NCBI RefSeq assembly: GCF_008370255.1
Contig: NZ_SEUI01000003.1
Span: forward strand, 217,576 to 275,182
Source of the DNA: Pseudoalteromonas sp. FUC4
GTDB taxonomy: Bacteria; Pseudomonadota; Gammaproteobacteria; Enterobacterales; Alteromonadaceae
Direction: 5' to 3'
Length of the DNA stretch: 57,607 nucleotides
In this document: one piece after another, positions 57,319-57,607 of the stretch
How the letters are laid out: every line of letters begins with the position of its first letter
How positions within the stretch are numbered: position 1 is the first letter of the stretch
Notes under the pieces: generated by a model
Databases searched by the model: none
Seen by the model: only the letters and a program-made list of their open reading frames with translations
Told to the model about the DNA's origin: nothing
Program-made: the position numbers and the translations under genes

Positions 57319-57607
57319 GTTTTCAAATCAAAAAGTTTACATTTACTACTTAATTTAAATTTGTTTATAGCGGCTGCCATACTTGGTATTGCTGTAATTA
57401 ATGATGATCAAATTCATTAATAACTGCGTATTAATCGAACGAAAGTTAAAAAACACTCAGATAGCTGCAAAAAAGTTAAATAATTATCGTAATTAGTTTA
57501 AATCCATCAGTTAATTGGTGGAATTTTTTGCTACAATTGGCGTGGAAGTAAAATGAGTGAGTTTAACTAAACTATGTACAGTTTTTACTGTTTCCTCTTA
57601 GTGGTGT

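Noticed and set aside
57059..57358. 99-aa frame overlapping rpsI
   Set aside because: Out-of-frame reading of S9 that runs through the operon terminator.

Overview
The window reads as chromosomal DNA of a marine gammaproteobacterium of the order Alteromonadales, most likely Pseudoalteromonas. This is inferred from moderate AT-richness, the Vibrio/Alteromonadales-type TonB2 locus (DUF3450-TtpC-ExbB-ExbD-TonB), families typical of this group (TIGR04219, TIGR03899, DUF2333, DUF3016), and gene orders shared with Shewanella, Vibrio and E. coli. Almost everything is core genome. I found no prophage, transposase, CRISPR array, toxin-antitoxin pair or recognisable defence island.

Layout. (1) 1-6.5 kb: iron uptake. 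A leftward TonB2-type energising operon (DUF3450, ttpC, exbB, exbD, tonB running off the left edge) diverges from a rightward Fiu-type siderophore receptor and piuC. A Fur-box-like dyad lies between two candidate promoters. (2) 6.6-9.1 kb: galE, a DUF3016 protein and two small unknown genes. (3) 9.1-11.7 kb: elongation factor P with both lysylation enzymes (epmB diverging from efp, then epmA). (4) 11.9-15.0 kb: a second TonB-dependent receptor of unknown substrate, a hotdog thioesterase and a META-domain lipoprotein. (5) 15.1-21.8 kb: a thiamine operon thiC-thiO-thiS-thiG-thiDE-thiF behind a TPP riboswitch with a visible terminator/antiterminator. (6) 22.2-25.3 kb: psd, rsgA, orn and a tandem tRNA-Gly(GCC) array with one broken copy. 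(7) 25.5-28.7 kb: yjbQ, a CheX-like gene, zur, a MarC-family gene and dusA. (8) 28.9-30.4 kb: a phage-shock locus (pspA, pspC and a small membrane protein) with a sigma-54-like promoter and a 161-bp palindromic element. (9) 30.4-34.2 kb: a PCu(A)C copper chaperone, DUF2333, a TIGR04219 barrel, TIGR03899 and a SRPBCC protein. (10) 34.6-38.9 kb: ygiQ, a TlpA-like thioredoxin and mgtE. (11) 39.0-46.8 kb, leftward: yrbG-kdsD-kdsC-lptC-lptA-lptB-rpoN-hpf-ptsN-rapZ-npr (Kdo and LPS transport, sigma-54, nitrogen PTS). (12) 47.1-51.7 kb, rightward: mlaFEDCB-ibaG-murA. (13) 51.8-57.3 kb: degS and degQ, zapG diverging from zapE, and rplM-rpsI. The last 289 bp after the rpsI terminator hold no complete gene that I can support.

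The most interesting material is non-coding. There are two dispersed families of palindromic intergenic repeats (four and two copies here), one of which sits inside the thi operon between thiC and thiO. A third MITE-like palindrome fits exactly between the pspC stop codon and the next gene's ribosome binding site. A truncated tRNA-Gly with a small internal insertion lies within the tandem array. Several regulatory structures can be read directly from the sequence. Two larger gaps hold no gene: 21810-22209 (repeats and the psd terminator) and 34197-34644 (AT-rich, with one long imperfect hairpin and the ygiQ -10). I do not see a convincing wholly new multi-gene system. The nearest candidates are the psp-linked small membrane protein and the PCu(A)C-DUF2333-TIGR04219 group.
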